Shown piece by piece: positions 17,598-25,214 of a DNA stretch of 64,000 nucleotides. The notes beneath the pieces are model-generated. The model was not told the origin of the DNA and made no database searches. It saw only the letters and a list, made by a program, of their open reading frames with translations. Positions within the stretch are counted from its first letter, which is position 1; each line of letters opens with the position of its first letter. Source of the stretch: Devosia sp. (GTDB lineage: Bacteria; Pseudomonadota; Alphaproteobacteria; Rhizobiales; Devosiaceae); NCBI GenBank assembly GCA_016713105.1, contig JADJPS010000001.1, positions 186,001-250,000 on the forward strand, read 5' to 3'. Position numbers and translations under genes: made by a program.

Positions 17598-19307
17598 ATG
17601 AAGACCGCTGATCCGATCACCACCGAAGTCGTCCGCAACTTCGTCATCGCCTGCGCCCAGGACATGAACGCGGCGCTCTGGCGCTCGGCCTACTCGGCCG
17701 TCATCTACGAGGGCCGCGACAGCGCCGTCGTGCTGCTCGACGAAAAGGGCAACATGCTGGGCCAGTCGACGGGCGTGCCGCTCTTCGTCGGCGCCATCGA
17801 TGCCTGCGTCAAGCTCGTGCTGGCCCGCTACGGCACCGACATGGCACAGGGCGACATCTTCATCCTCAACGATTCCTACCTGCAGGGTACCCACCTGCAC
17901 GACGTCACCGCCGTCGGGCCGCTGTTCCACCGGGGCGAACTGGTCGGTTTCGGCGCCGCGCGCGCCCACTGGCAGGATATCGGCGCCATCGATCCGGGCT
18001 CGACCATGGGGTCGACCTCGATCTTCCACGAAGGCATCCGGCTGGGGCCGACCCGCATCGTCAAGCAGGGCAAGCCGATCCCCGAGTGGTACGACCTGCT
18101 GACCCGCAACACCCGCCTCAAGACCATGACGCTGGGCGATCTCAACGCCCAGATCAGCGCCATCCGCACCGGCGAGAAGCGCCTCAACGGCCTGCTCGAG
18201 CGGATCGGCGTCGCGACCTACCGCTCGGCCTGCGCCAACATCTTCGAGCAGGCCCGGCTCCTCGACATCGAGGCGATCCGCCAGCTCAGGGATGGCACCT
18301 ATTATCGCGAGGGCTTCCTCGACGACGACGGCGTCACCACCGATCCGGTCAAGATCGCGCTCACCCTCACCATCGCCGGCGAGAAGATGATCATCGACCT
18401 CGCCGGCACCTCGGGACCGGTGCAGGGCTCGATCAACTGCGGCGCGGTGCAGACCGAGTCGCTGCTGCGCCTCGCCTACAAGACCATGATCAATCCCGAC
18501 CGGGCGATCACCGGCGGTTCGTTCTCGACCATGGAAGTCCGCATCCCGGACAGCTGCCTGCTCAACGCCAGGGAACCGGCGGCCTGCGAGTGGTACTTCA
18601 CCGGCCTCGGCCTGCTCGGCGACCTGATGATCTCCTGCCTCGGCGAAGCCATGCCCGAAAAGGCGACGGCGGCGCACTACGGCGACTCGATGGTCGCGGC
18701 CTTCTTCCAGATGGACAAGGGCGAGGACAGCTGGATCTCGGTCGAGCCGACCGCTGGCGGCTGGGGCGGCACCAATGGCGGCGACGGCGAAAGCGCACTG
18801 ATCAACCTCGTCAATGGCGGCTTCCGCAACATCCCGGCCGAGGTCTACGAGACCAAGTTCCCGGTCCGCGTCGAGGAGTTCTCGCTGCGCCGCGACTCCG
18901 GCGGTGCAGGGCGCTGGCGCGGCGGCTGCGGCGTCACCCGCACCTACCTGCTGCTCGAGGATTGCTACGGCGCCCTCTGGTTCGAGCGCGCCCGCACGCC
19001 GGCCTGGGGCCTCGCCGGTGGCCAGTCGGGCGCCGGGCCGGTGAACGATATCGTCGCTCCGGGCGGCGAGGTCGAGCATCCCCTGAAGATGCGCGCCCGC
19101 GCCTTCCGCCAGGGGACGCGCATCGTCACCCGCACCGGCGGTGGCGGTGGGTACGGTGATCCGCTCGCCCGTCCGGTCGGCGAGGTGCTGGACGATGTCC
19201 GGGCGGGCCTCGTCTCGGTCGACAAGGCCTGGGCCGACTACGGCGTTCGCATCGCCCCCGACATGACGGTGGACCTGGCCGCGAGCCGGCCCCGCGCGAC
19301 GATGTAG
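17598..19307 (+). CDS. hyuB: HyuB family hydantoinase/oxoprolinase subunit, copy 3
   Basis: 569-residue HyuB partner of the third HyuA, starting three bases after its stop. Family blocks are LNDSYLQGTHLHDV in place of NDPYYGGVTH, ARAHWQDIGAIDPGS, GGWGGTNGGDGE and TGGGGGYGDP. The changes around the presumed active region set this pair apart from the first two and suggest a different ring or amide substrate. The gene is last in the island and is followed by a strong stem-loop. Confidence 0.93.
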   Translation: MKTADPITTEVVRNFVIACAQDMNAALWRSAYSAVIYEGRDSAVVLLDEKGNMLGQSTGVPLFVGAIDACVKLVLARYGTDMAQGDIFILNDSYLQGTHLHDVTAVGPLFHRGELVGFGAARAHWQDIGAIDPGSTMGSTSIFHEGIRLGPTRIVKQGKPIPEWYDLLTRNTRLKTMTLGDLNAQISAIRTGEKRLNGLLERIGVATYRSACANIFEQARLLDIEAIRQLRDGTYYREGFLDDDGVTTDPVKIALTLTIAGEKMIIDLAGTSGPVQGSINCGAVQTESLLRLAYKTMINPDRAITGGSFSTMEVRIPDSCLLNAREPAACEWYFTGLGLLGDLMISCLGEAMPEKATAAHYGDSMVAAFFQMDKGEDSWISVEPTAGGWGGTNGGDGESALINLVNGGFRNIPAEVYETKFPVRVEEFSLRRDSGGAGRWRGGCGVTRTYLLLEDCYGALWFERARTPAWGLAGGQSGAGPVNDIVAPGGEVEHPLKMRARAFRQGTRIVTRTGGGGGYGDPLARPVGEVLDDVRAGLVSVDKAWADYGVRIAPDMTVDLAASRPRATM

Positions 19308-19316
19308 TCCGGGACA

Positions 19317-19345
19317 GGCGGGCGGGTCGCGAAAGCCCGCCCGCC
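19317..19345 (+). terminator. Stem-loop closing the hyuAB island
   Basis: A perfect 10-bp stem, GGCGGGCGGG / CCCGCCCGCC, with a nine-base loop TCGCGAAAG, starting nine bases after the hyuB stop. No T-tract follows, but the stability and position argue for transcript end formation. Confidence 0.55.
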
Positions 19346-19900
19346 GCACCGGCTTGCAGTCCACCCGCGGCGCCAGGCCGCGTCCTGGTGCCGCCACCGC
19401 CGGGGGCCGCGGCAGGTGGGGAAAGCCATTGACCTCGCGGTGCCGGGGGGAAGGGGGCGAGGATTGCGCCCGGATCCGATCGGCGCGGCTCGGGGCCAGG
19501 CGCCGGCAGGCCGCGGGGCGCCGGCCGGGTCGGCCGGGGGCGGCGCGGGGGGGGGCGGGTCGCGGGGCGGGCGGGGCGTTTTCCCCGTGGGGTGGGGGCG
19601 CGGTCTTGCGGTGGGGGGGGCCGGGGCGGGGGCGGGGCGGTGGGGCGGGGGGGGGGTGGGGGGGCGGTGCCGGGGGGCGGGGGGCGGGCTGGGGCCGCCG
19701 GCGGGGCCCCGCCGCCGGCGCCCCCGCAGCCGCGGCTGTCGGGGGGAGAGGCGGAATGGCGCATCCCAGCCGTCGCCAGGCCCGCCCCCGCCCGGGGGGG
19801 GGGGGGGGATGGCGCTGGTTGCGGCGGCGCAGGCGACTGCTGGCCCTCGCCCGCCCGCCGCGTTCGCCGGACCTGGTGACCGCAACAGGGCGGCGCTTCC
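19346..19900. other. Low-complexity G-rich stretch, probable bad sequence; no gene seen
   Basis: After about 19530 the plus strand turns almost purely into G with some C, including runs such as 15 consecutive G at 19794-19808. No codon structure matches a family, although open frames exist on both strands simply because stop codons are rare in such sequence. The haloperoxidase frame becomes readable only from about 19922, so its 5' end is probably buried here. The pattern looks like poor base calling or gap filling rather than biology; a true G-quadruplex tract cannot be excluded. Confidence 0.6.
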
Positions 19901-19960
19901 CGCGGCGACGCGCGCCGTTCCGAGGCGGGCTCGACCGTCCTCAGGAACTGGTACGGCCTG

Positions 19961-21154
19961 ATGCTGGAACTGGTGCGCCACACGGCCACCTACTCACCGC
20001 CCGTCGCCAGCCGTGCTTTCGGGTACCTGGGTGTCGCTGTTTATGAGGCCGCGGCCGGGGGCTCCGACCGGCTGGTCTCGCTCGCCGGCCAGCTCAATGG
20101 CCTCGAAGCCGTACCGCAGCGCGAGGCCGGAGCCGTTTACGACGAGGCGGTGATCGCCCACACCGTCATGGCCACCATGGTGCGCAGCTTCTTCAGCAAT
20201 ACCGGACCGACCGGCCAGCGGGCCGTCGCCGCCGCCGACCGGAAATGGGGCGCCGAGGCTGCCGTCGGCGTGCCCCAGGACGTGATCGAGCGGAGCACGG
20301 CCTTCGGCATCCTGCTGGCCGAGAGTGTTATCGAGTGGTCGAGAGGCGATGGCGGCGCCGAAGTCGAGAACCTCGGCTTCCCGCTCGACTACGCGCTGCC
20401 GAGCGGGGAGGGCAAGTGGGTGCCCACCAGCCCTATCGCCCTGCAGCAGGCGCCGCTGCTGCCGCAATGGGGCACCGTGCGCCCCTTCGCCGCGCCCATG
20501 GGCATCTCCTGCCCCATCCCGCCGCCGCCCGACTACAGCACCGACCCGCAGTCGCAGTTCTACCGCGAGGCCGTCGAGGTGCGGGATGTGTCCCGCGCCC
20601 TTACCGCTGAGCAGGCGGCGATCGCGCGCTTCTGGTCCGACGATCCGATGCTCTCCACCACCCCGCCCGGCCACTGGATCTCGATCGCCCTGCAGGTGGC
20701 CGAGGCGCAGCAACTGCCGCTCGACCGGAGCGTCGACCTCCTGGCCCGGCTCGGGGTGGCGATGTCCGACGCCTTCATCGGCTGCTGGCGCGAGAAATAC
20801 GTCCACAATCTCATCCGTCCGATCAGCTACATCAGGAGCCAGATCGATCCGGCCTGGGAGCCGATCCTGATCACGCCGCCCTTTCCGGAATACCCCAGTG
20901 GCCACAGCACCGTGTCCGGTGCCGCGGCGACGGTACTGACCGCCTTCTTCGGCGAGGACTTCGCCTTCGTCGATGCCACCGGCTCGCCGGACGGCCGGCC
21001 CCCCCGGACCTTTCCGAGCTTCTGGGCGGCGGCCGACGAGGCCGGCATCTCGCGGCTCTATGGCGGCATCCACTATCGCGCCGCGATCGCATTCGGACTC
21101 GATCAGGGCCGTTGCATCGGTGCCTACACCGTGGCCCTGACGACCGGGAAATGA
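19961..21154 (+). CDS. Vanadium-dependent haloperoxidase / PAP2-superfamily protein (N-terminus unclear)
   Basis: PAP2-superfamily protein, 397 residues from the first ATG. The vanadate/phosphate site of the family is visible: the Lys/Arg block KYVHNLIRPISYI (about 278), PEYPSGHSTVSG (about 308, with the catalytic-site His) and YGGIHYRAAIAFG (about 366, Arg and axial His candidates). The in-frame sequence before the ATG, VLRNWYGLMLELVRHT from 19937, clearly belongs to the protein, so the real start and a probable export signal lie upstream in the damaged G-rich stretch. Bacterial members may halogenate with peroxide or act as phosphatases; the sequence alone does not decide. Its stop overlaps the start of a second, damaged gene. 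Confidence 0.82.
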   Translation: MLELVRHTATYSPPVASRAFGYLGVAVYEAAAGGSDRLVSLAGQLNGLEAVPQREAGAVYDEAVIAHTVMATMVRSFFSNTGPTGQRAVAAADRKWGAEAAVGVPQDVIERSTAFGILLAESVIEWSRGDGGAEVENLGFPLDYALPSGEGKWVPTSPIALQQAPLLPQWGTVRPFAAPMGISCPIPPPPDYSTDPQSQFYREAVEVRDVSRALTAEQAAIARFWSDDPMLSTTPPGHWISIALQVAEAQQLPLDRSVDLLARLGVAMSDAFIGCWREKYVHNLIRPISYIRSQIDPAWEPILITPPFPEYPSGHSTVSGAAATVLTAFFGEDFAFVDATGSPDGRPPRTFPSFWAAADEAGISRLYGGIHYRAAIAFGLDQGRCIGAYTVALTTGK

Positions 21155-21577
21155 CCATGGCCCGTTTGCCGCTCGCCGCTCGCCGTCGCCGCGGCGTTCT
21201 TCGCGCAGGAGGTCGGAGATCCGCACGTCGTCGAGGAGACCAAAAAGAGGGAGGAGAAAAGGAGAAAAAAGGAGAAGGGGACCCCCAGGGGCGATAAGGA
21301 AGGGAAGGACCCAAAAGAAAGGGGAGGAGAGAGAGGAAGGGTGGGGAAAATGCTACCACCCGGGGCCCCCAACCGGACCCACACCCCCCACCCAGTCCGG
21401 GCGCGGCGCCCGGCCGCGCGGCGGGCCGGGGGGGCCGGGCGCGGGGGGGGCCGGGCGGCCTCACCGCGGGGTCGCCGGCCTGTGCGACGACGGAATCTGG
21501 CCGATCTCGAGGCCAACCGGATCTACCTGCTCGAACCTGACCAGGCACCGGCGATCTTCACCCAGCCAGGGCAATAG
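21151..21577 (+). pseudogene. Remnant of an exported protein, interior replaced by junk sequence
   Basis: An ATG at 21151 overlaps the haloperoxidase stop. The beginning, MTMARLPLAA and then in a shifted frame LAVAAAFFAQEVGDPHVVEET (21179-21235), looks like a signal peptide and mature start. The end, LEANRIYLLEPDQ to the TAG at 21577, looks like a genuine C-terminus. Between them lies a purine-only then GC-only stretch with no protein character. FG-GAP/CRTAC1-type proteins often sit next to such haloperoxidases and start similarly, so that is a weak guess. Most of the gene is not represented in this sequence. Confidence 0.4.
21236..21476. other. Purine-only and GC-only low-complexity stretch, probable assembly artefact
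   Basis: About 21236-21340 is nearly all A and G on the plus strand (repeated GGAGAAAAGG-like units), then about 21400-21476 is nearly all G and C with G runs. The abrupt composition switch inside what should be one coding sequence is unlike anything else in the window. It mirrors the G-rich patch at 19530-19810 on the other side of the haloperoxidase gene. Confidence 0.55.
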
Positions 21578-21663
21578 CGGCGCCCCGAGGCATTCCGTGG
21601 CGGCAAGGCAGCCACCTGCCAGGGCCACTTGCTTGGGTCGGCCACCCCGACTCAGTATCGGGC

Positions 21664-22256
21664 ATGCTGTCCGCGGACCTGTCCGTCCTCATCATCGACG
21701 AGAACCGCATCCGCGCCGCGATCATCGAGGCCGGGGTGCGTGAGGCCGGCCACGCGCATGTGTCGGTGATCCACGACGTCAACGCGAGGTCGCCCGTGCC
21801 ATTGCCGCCAGTCCGCCTGACATCATCGTCATCGACCTGGAGAAGCCGCAGCGCGACATGCTCGAGCACTTCTTCTCGCTGTCCCGCGCCGTGCAACGCC
21901 CCATCGCCATGTTCGTCGACCGCTCCGATACCGGCATGATCGAGAAGGCGGTGGAGGCGGGGGTGTCGGCCTATGTGGTGGATGGCCTCAGAAAGGAACG
22001 CGTCAAGCCGATCCTCGAGATGGCCGTGTCCCGCTTCAATGCGTTTTCCCGGCTGTCGCGCGAGCTTGAGGCGGCGCGCGGCGCGCTCGAGGATCGCAAG
22101 ACCATCGATCGCGCCAAGCACATCCTGATGCAGTCGCGCGGCATCTCGTAGCCGGAGGCCTATGCGCTCTTGCGCTCCACCGCCATGAACCAGAACCGCA
22201 AGATCGCCGAGATCGCGCAGAGCCTGGTGATGGCGGCCAGCCTGTTGGGAGACTAG
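21664..22256 (+). pseudogene. nasT: NasT-type ANTAR response regulator, interrupted twice
   Basis: NasT is an RNA-binding antiterminator that lets transcription pass the leader terminator of nitrate-assimilation genes. The start MLSADLSVLIIDENRIRAA is a pseudo-receiver beginning; after one missing base near 21785 the protein continues as VARAIAASPPDIIVIDLEKP. The C-terminal ANTAR helices follow (RKTIDRAKHILMQSRGIS), then an in-frame TAG at 22149-22151 where a Glu codon is expected, then PEAYALLRSTAMNQNRKIAEIAQ to the true stop at 22254. Correcting one indel and one G>T restores about 197 residues. It is followed four bases later by nasS, the usual partner order for this pair. Confidence 0.82.
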
Positions 22257-22259
22257 CTG

Positions 22260-23492
22260 ATGCCCGCGGACCTCGATCCCGTCATCGCCGGCTTTCTGCC
22301 GCTGATGGACAGCGTGTTGCTCGTGCTCGCCGCCGAGAAGGGCTTTGCCCGCGAGGAAGGGATCGATCTGGTCCTGGTGCGCGAGACCAGCTGGGCCAAT
22401 ATCCGCGATCGAGTCGCCGTCGGCCACTTCGATGTCGCCCACATGCTGGCGCCGATGCCGCTTGCCGCGGCCCTCGGTCTGTCGCCCTTCTCGGTGCCGC
22501 TGCTCGCCCCGATGGCGCTGGGGCTCGGCGGCAACGCCGTCACCGTCTCGACCGCGCTGTGGGGCGAACTCGAGGCCGCCGGCGCACCGGCCGATGCCGA
22601 CGCGGTCGGCGTCGGCGCGGCGCTGTCCCGCGTCGTCCGCGCCAGTCGCCGCCGCCTGCGCTTCGGCGTCGTGCATCCGTTCTCGGGGCACAATTACGAG
22701 CTGCGCTACTGGCTCGCCGCCTGTGGCATCGATCCGGATCGGGACGTCGAGATCGGCGTGCTGCCGCCCGCGCTGCAGCCCGAGGCGCTGCGCGCCGGCA
22801 CCATCGACGGCTACTGTGTCGGCGAGCCGTGGAACAGCCTGGCGGTCGAGCGGGGCAGTGGCCGCATCGCGACCCTGAAGAGCGCCATCTGGCGTTCCAG
22901 CCCGGAGAAGGTCCTGGGTCTCACCGAGTCCTGGGCCATGGCCAATCCCGCACTCCTCGCCCGGCTGCTGCGAGCGATCCACCGGGCTGCTGCCTGGCTT
23001 CGCGGACCGGAGGCGATCCTGGAGGCGGCAACGTTGATGGCCGAACCCCGCTATCTCGATCTGCCGGCAGCGCTGCTTGCCCGAGGCCTGTCCGGGCATC
23101 TGGTGCTTGACCCCCGGAGCCGGCTCGATACCGCCGATTTCTTCCTGCCCGAGCAGCGGGCCGCGACCTTCCCCTGGATCAGCCACGCCCTGTGGTTCTA
23201 TTCCCAGATGGTGCGCTGGGGGCACGTCGAACACAGTCCCGACAATGCGCGCCGCGCCGCGGCGACCTTCCGCCCCGACCTCTACCGGGCGGCCCTGGCG
23301 CCGCTGGTGACGAACCTGCCGACCGCCAATGCCAAGGTGGAGGGCGCGCTGGCGAGCGCGACCCTGGTGACCGGGACGCGCGGCCCGCTCAGCCTCGGAC
23401 CGGACGGTTTCTTCGATGGACGGATCTTCGACCCCGACCAGATCGAGGCCTACATCGCCAGCCAGTCGGACGGCCGGAGCGCCACTGCCTAA
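22260..23492 (+). CDS. nasS: NasS-type nitrate/nitrite sensor, NrtA-like
   Basis: 410-residue homologue of the nitrate-binding protein NrtA without a signal peptide, so cytoplasmic, which is the hallmark of NasS. NrtA-type blocks are DVAHMLAPMPLAAALG, FSGHNYELRYWLAACGI, GTIDGYCVGEPWNSLAV and WFYSQMVRWGH. In known NasS-NasT systems NasS binds and silences NasT when nitrate is absent and releases it on ligand binding. The start ATG 22260 lies four bases after the nasT stop. The gene is intact although its partner nasT is not in this sequence. Confidence 0.88.
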   Translation: MPADLDPVIAGFLPLMDSVLLVLAAEKGFAREEGIDLVLVRETSWANIRDRVAVGHFDVAHMLAPMPLAAALGLSPFSVPLLAPMALGLGGNAVTVSTALWGELEAAGAPADADAVGVGAALSRVVRASRRRLRFGVVHPFSGHNYELRYWLAACGIDPDRDVEIGVLPPALQPEALRAGTIDGYCVGEPWNSLAVERGSGRIATLKSAIWRSSPEKVLGLTESWAMANPALLARLLRAIHRAAAWLRGPEAILEAATLMAEPRYLDLPAALLARGLSGHLVLDPRSRLDTADFFLPEQRAATFPWISHALWFYSQMVRWGHVEHSPDNARRAAATFRPDLYRAALAPLVTNLPTANAKVEGALASATLVTGTRGPLSLGPDGFFDGRIFDPDQIEAYIASQSDGRSATA

Positions 23493-23531
23493 AATGGCGT
23501 CGATAGGAAGTAGTGCCGAAATAATAGGCTA

Positions 23532-23588
23532 CATGCCGCACGGTTCGACATCCCGGCGTCTCCCCGGTCACGCCGACCTGACGGCATG
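23532..23588 (+). ncRNA. Structured 5' part of the nitrate-operon leader RNA
   Basis: Two nested stems: CATGCCG (23532-23538) with CGGCATG (23582-23588), and inside it CGGCGT (23554-23559) with ACGCCG (23570-23575). They lie in the 296-bp untranslated gap between nasS and nrtA, upstream of the hexaloop hairpin and terminator. No known riboswitch motif is recognised. It may form the first element of the NasT-responsive leader. Confidence 0.4.
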
Positions 23589-23674
23589 CCACTGATTTCA
23601 ATGGATAATCTGACAGACAGCAGCGTGGCACGCTTCCTGCAATGAACTTGGTCGAGCGCTGATTTGCGCATTCC

Positions 23675-23698
23675 GGGATGTCCAAGGACGGGCATCCC
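23675..23698 (+). promoter_or_regulatory. ANTAR-type hexaloop hairpin in the nitrate leader
   Basis: GGGATGTCC (23675-23683) pairs with GGGCATCCC (23690-23698), nine pairs with one G-U, around the six-base loop AAGGAC. ANTAR proteins such as NasT recognise hairpins with a hexaloop carrying A at position 1 and G at position 4; both are present here. The terminator follows 12 bases later. A second, less regular hairpin element may overlap the terminator stem. This fits antitermination of nrtA and downstream genes by NasT. Confidence 0.7.
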
Positions 23699-23709
23699 TC
23701 CCGACAGGC

Positions 23710-23770
23710 AAAGCCGCCGACAGATTTGTCCGCAACCCGTGCGGATGGTCTGCTGGCGGCTTTTTGTTTT
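23710..23770 (+). terminator. Intrinsic leader terminator before nrtA
   Basis: AAAGCCGCC (23710-23718) pairs with GGCGGC plus the first T residues (23755-23763), followed by TTTTTGTTTT (23761-23770). The stem is extended inward with one mismatch (CAGATT / GGTCTG) and capped by TCCGCA-ACCCG-TGCGGA. It is the only stem in the window with a clear T-tract and lies 19 bases before the nrtA start, so readthrough must be controlled. Confidence 0.82.
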
Positions 23771-23788
23771 GCAGGCGACTGGAGACAC

Positions 23789-25180
23789 ATGACGACCAAC
23801 ACCACCCGGCGCGGCTTCCTCAAGCGCGCCTCGGCGGCTGCAGCGGCGGCCGCCACCCCCGGCCTGCTCGGCTCCCCGGCCCGCGGCGCCGCTCTCGAGA
23901 AGGACCAGTTGACCTTCGGCTTCATCAAGCTCACCGACATGGCGCCGCTCGCCATCGCCTACGAGAAGGGCTTCTTCGAGGACGAAGGTCTGTTCGTGAC
24001 CCTCGAGCCGCAGGCCAACTGGAAGGTGCTGCTCGATGGCGTGATCACCGGCCAGCTCGACGGTGCCCACATGCTGGCGGGCCAGCCGCTCGCTGCCTCG
24101 ATCGGCTACGGCACCGCCGCACGCATCGTCACGCCCTTCTCTATGGATCTCAACGGCAACGGCATCACCGTCTCCAACGCCGTCTGGCAGGCGATGAAGC
24201 CGACGCTTCCGGTCGACGCCGACGGCCGCATCAGCCACCCGATTTCCGCCGCGGCCCTGCGGCCGGTGATCGAGAGCTACGCCGCAAAGGGGCGGCCGTT
24301 CAACCTGGGCATGGTGTTCCCGGTCTCGACGCACAATTACGAGCTGCGCTACTGGCTGGCGGCGGGCGGCATCCATCCGGGCTATTACGGGCGCGACGAC
24401 ACCTCCGGTCAGATCGCGGCCGAGGCCTATCTGTCGGTGACGCCGCCGCCGCAGATGCCGGCGACCCTCGAGGCCGGCACCATCGACGGCTACTGCGTCG
24501 GCGAACCGTGGAACCAGGCGGCGGTGTTCAAGGGCATCGGCGTGCCGGTGATCACCGACTACGAGATCTGGAAGAACAACCCCGAAAAGGTCTTCGGCCT
24601 CACCGCCGGCTTCGTCGATGAGCATCCCAACACCACCATCGCCGCTACCCGCGCCCTGATCCGCGCCGCCATGTGGCTCGATGCGGACGGCAACGCCAAT
24701 CGCGCCGAGGCGGTCGAAATCCTGTCGCGTCCCGACTATGTCGGCGCCGATGCGGCGGTGATCGCCAACTCGATGACCGGCACCTTCGAATACGAGAAGG
24801 GCGACCGGCGCCCGGTCCCGGACTTCAACGTCTTCTTTCGGCACTTCGCCACCTATCCGTTCTACTCGGACGCCGTCTGGTACCTCACCCAGATGCGGCG
24901 CTGGGGCCAGATCGCCGAGAGCCGGCCCGACGCCTGGTACGCCGAGACCGCCCGGGCGGTCTATCGCCCCGACATCTATCTGGAAGCGGCCCGCCAGCTG
25001 GTCGCCGCCGGTCAGGCGGCGGAGGCCGACTTCCCCTGGGGCAGTGACGGCTACAAGCCTGCGACGACCGACTTTATCGACGGCGTCAGCTACGACGGCC
25101 GGCAGCCCAACGCCTATGTCGACAGCCTCACCATCGGCCTCAAGGCCGGCGACGTCGTCGAGGCGGTTGCCAACCGGTGA
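23789..25180 (+). CDS. nrtA: Nitrate ABC transporter substrate-binding protein
   Basis: 463 residues of the NrtA/CmpA family, exported. A Tat-type leader MTTNTTRRGFLKRAS is followed by an alanine-rich stretch and GSPARGAA, the probable cleavage area near residue 36. Ligand-site family blocks shared with NasS are FSTHNYELRYWLA-like (VSTHNYELRYWLAAGGI), GTIDGYCVGEPWNQAAV and WYLTQMRRWGQ. ATG 23789 is chosen from GGAGA at 23781 and the Arg pair of the leader; the longer frame from 23678 reads through the leader terminator and is not credible. First gene behind the NasT-controlled leader. Confidence 0.93.
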   Translation: MTTNTTRRGFLKRASAAAAAAATPGLLGSPARGAALEKDQLTFGFIKLTDMAPLAIAYEKGFFEDEGLFVTLEPQANWKVLLDGVITGQLDGAHMLAGQPLAASIGYGTAARIVTPFSMDLNGNGITVSNAVWQAMKPTLPVDADGRISHPISAAALRPVIESYAAKGRPFNLGMVFPVSTHNYELRYWLAAGGIHPGYYGRDDTSGQIAAEAYLSVTPPPQMPATLEAGTIDGYCVGEPWNQAAVFKGIGVPVITDYEIWKNNPEKVFGLTAGFVDEHPNTTIAATRALIRAAMWLDADGNANRAEAVEILSRPDYVGADAAVIANSMTGTFEYEKGDRRPVPDFNVFFRHFATYPFYSDAVWYLTQMRRWGQIAESRPDAWYAETARAVYRPDIYLEAARQLVAAGQAAEADFPWGSDGYKPATTDFIDGVSYDGRQPNAYVDSLTIGLKAGDVVEAVANR

Positions 25181-25214
25181 CGATGCTGTCCCATCCTCGA
25201 ACGGAAGCGCCCCA

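Noticed and set aside
11094..19397. Open frame of 2767 codons on the minus strand across the hyuAB genes
   Set aside because: It is antisense to six well-supported genes and reads as Arg/Gly/Ala/His/Asp-rich sequence. In GC-rich coding DNA the opposite frame with G/C at third positions rarely meets stops, so such length is expected by chance.
19530..19810. G-rich tract as a regulatory G-quadruplex or repeat element
   Set aside because: Irregular runs without a repeat unit, sitting where a gene start should be, and matched by a second composition artefact at 21236-21476.
19346..21577. Mobile element or recombination hotspot around the haloperoxidase gene
   Set aside because: No transposase, integrase, terminal inverted repeats or target duplications could be seen; bad sequence explains the patches.
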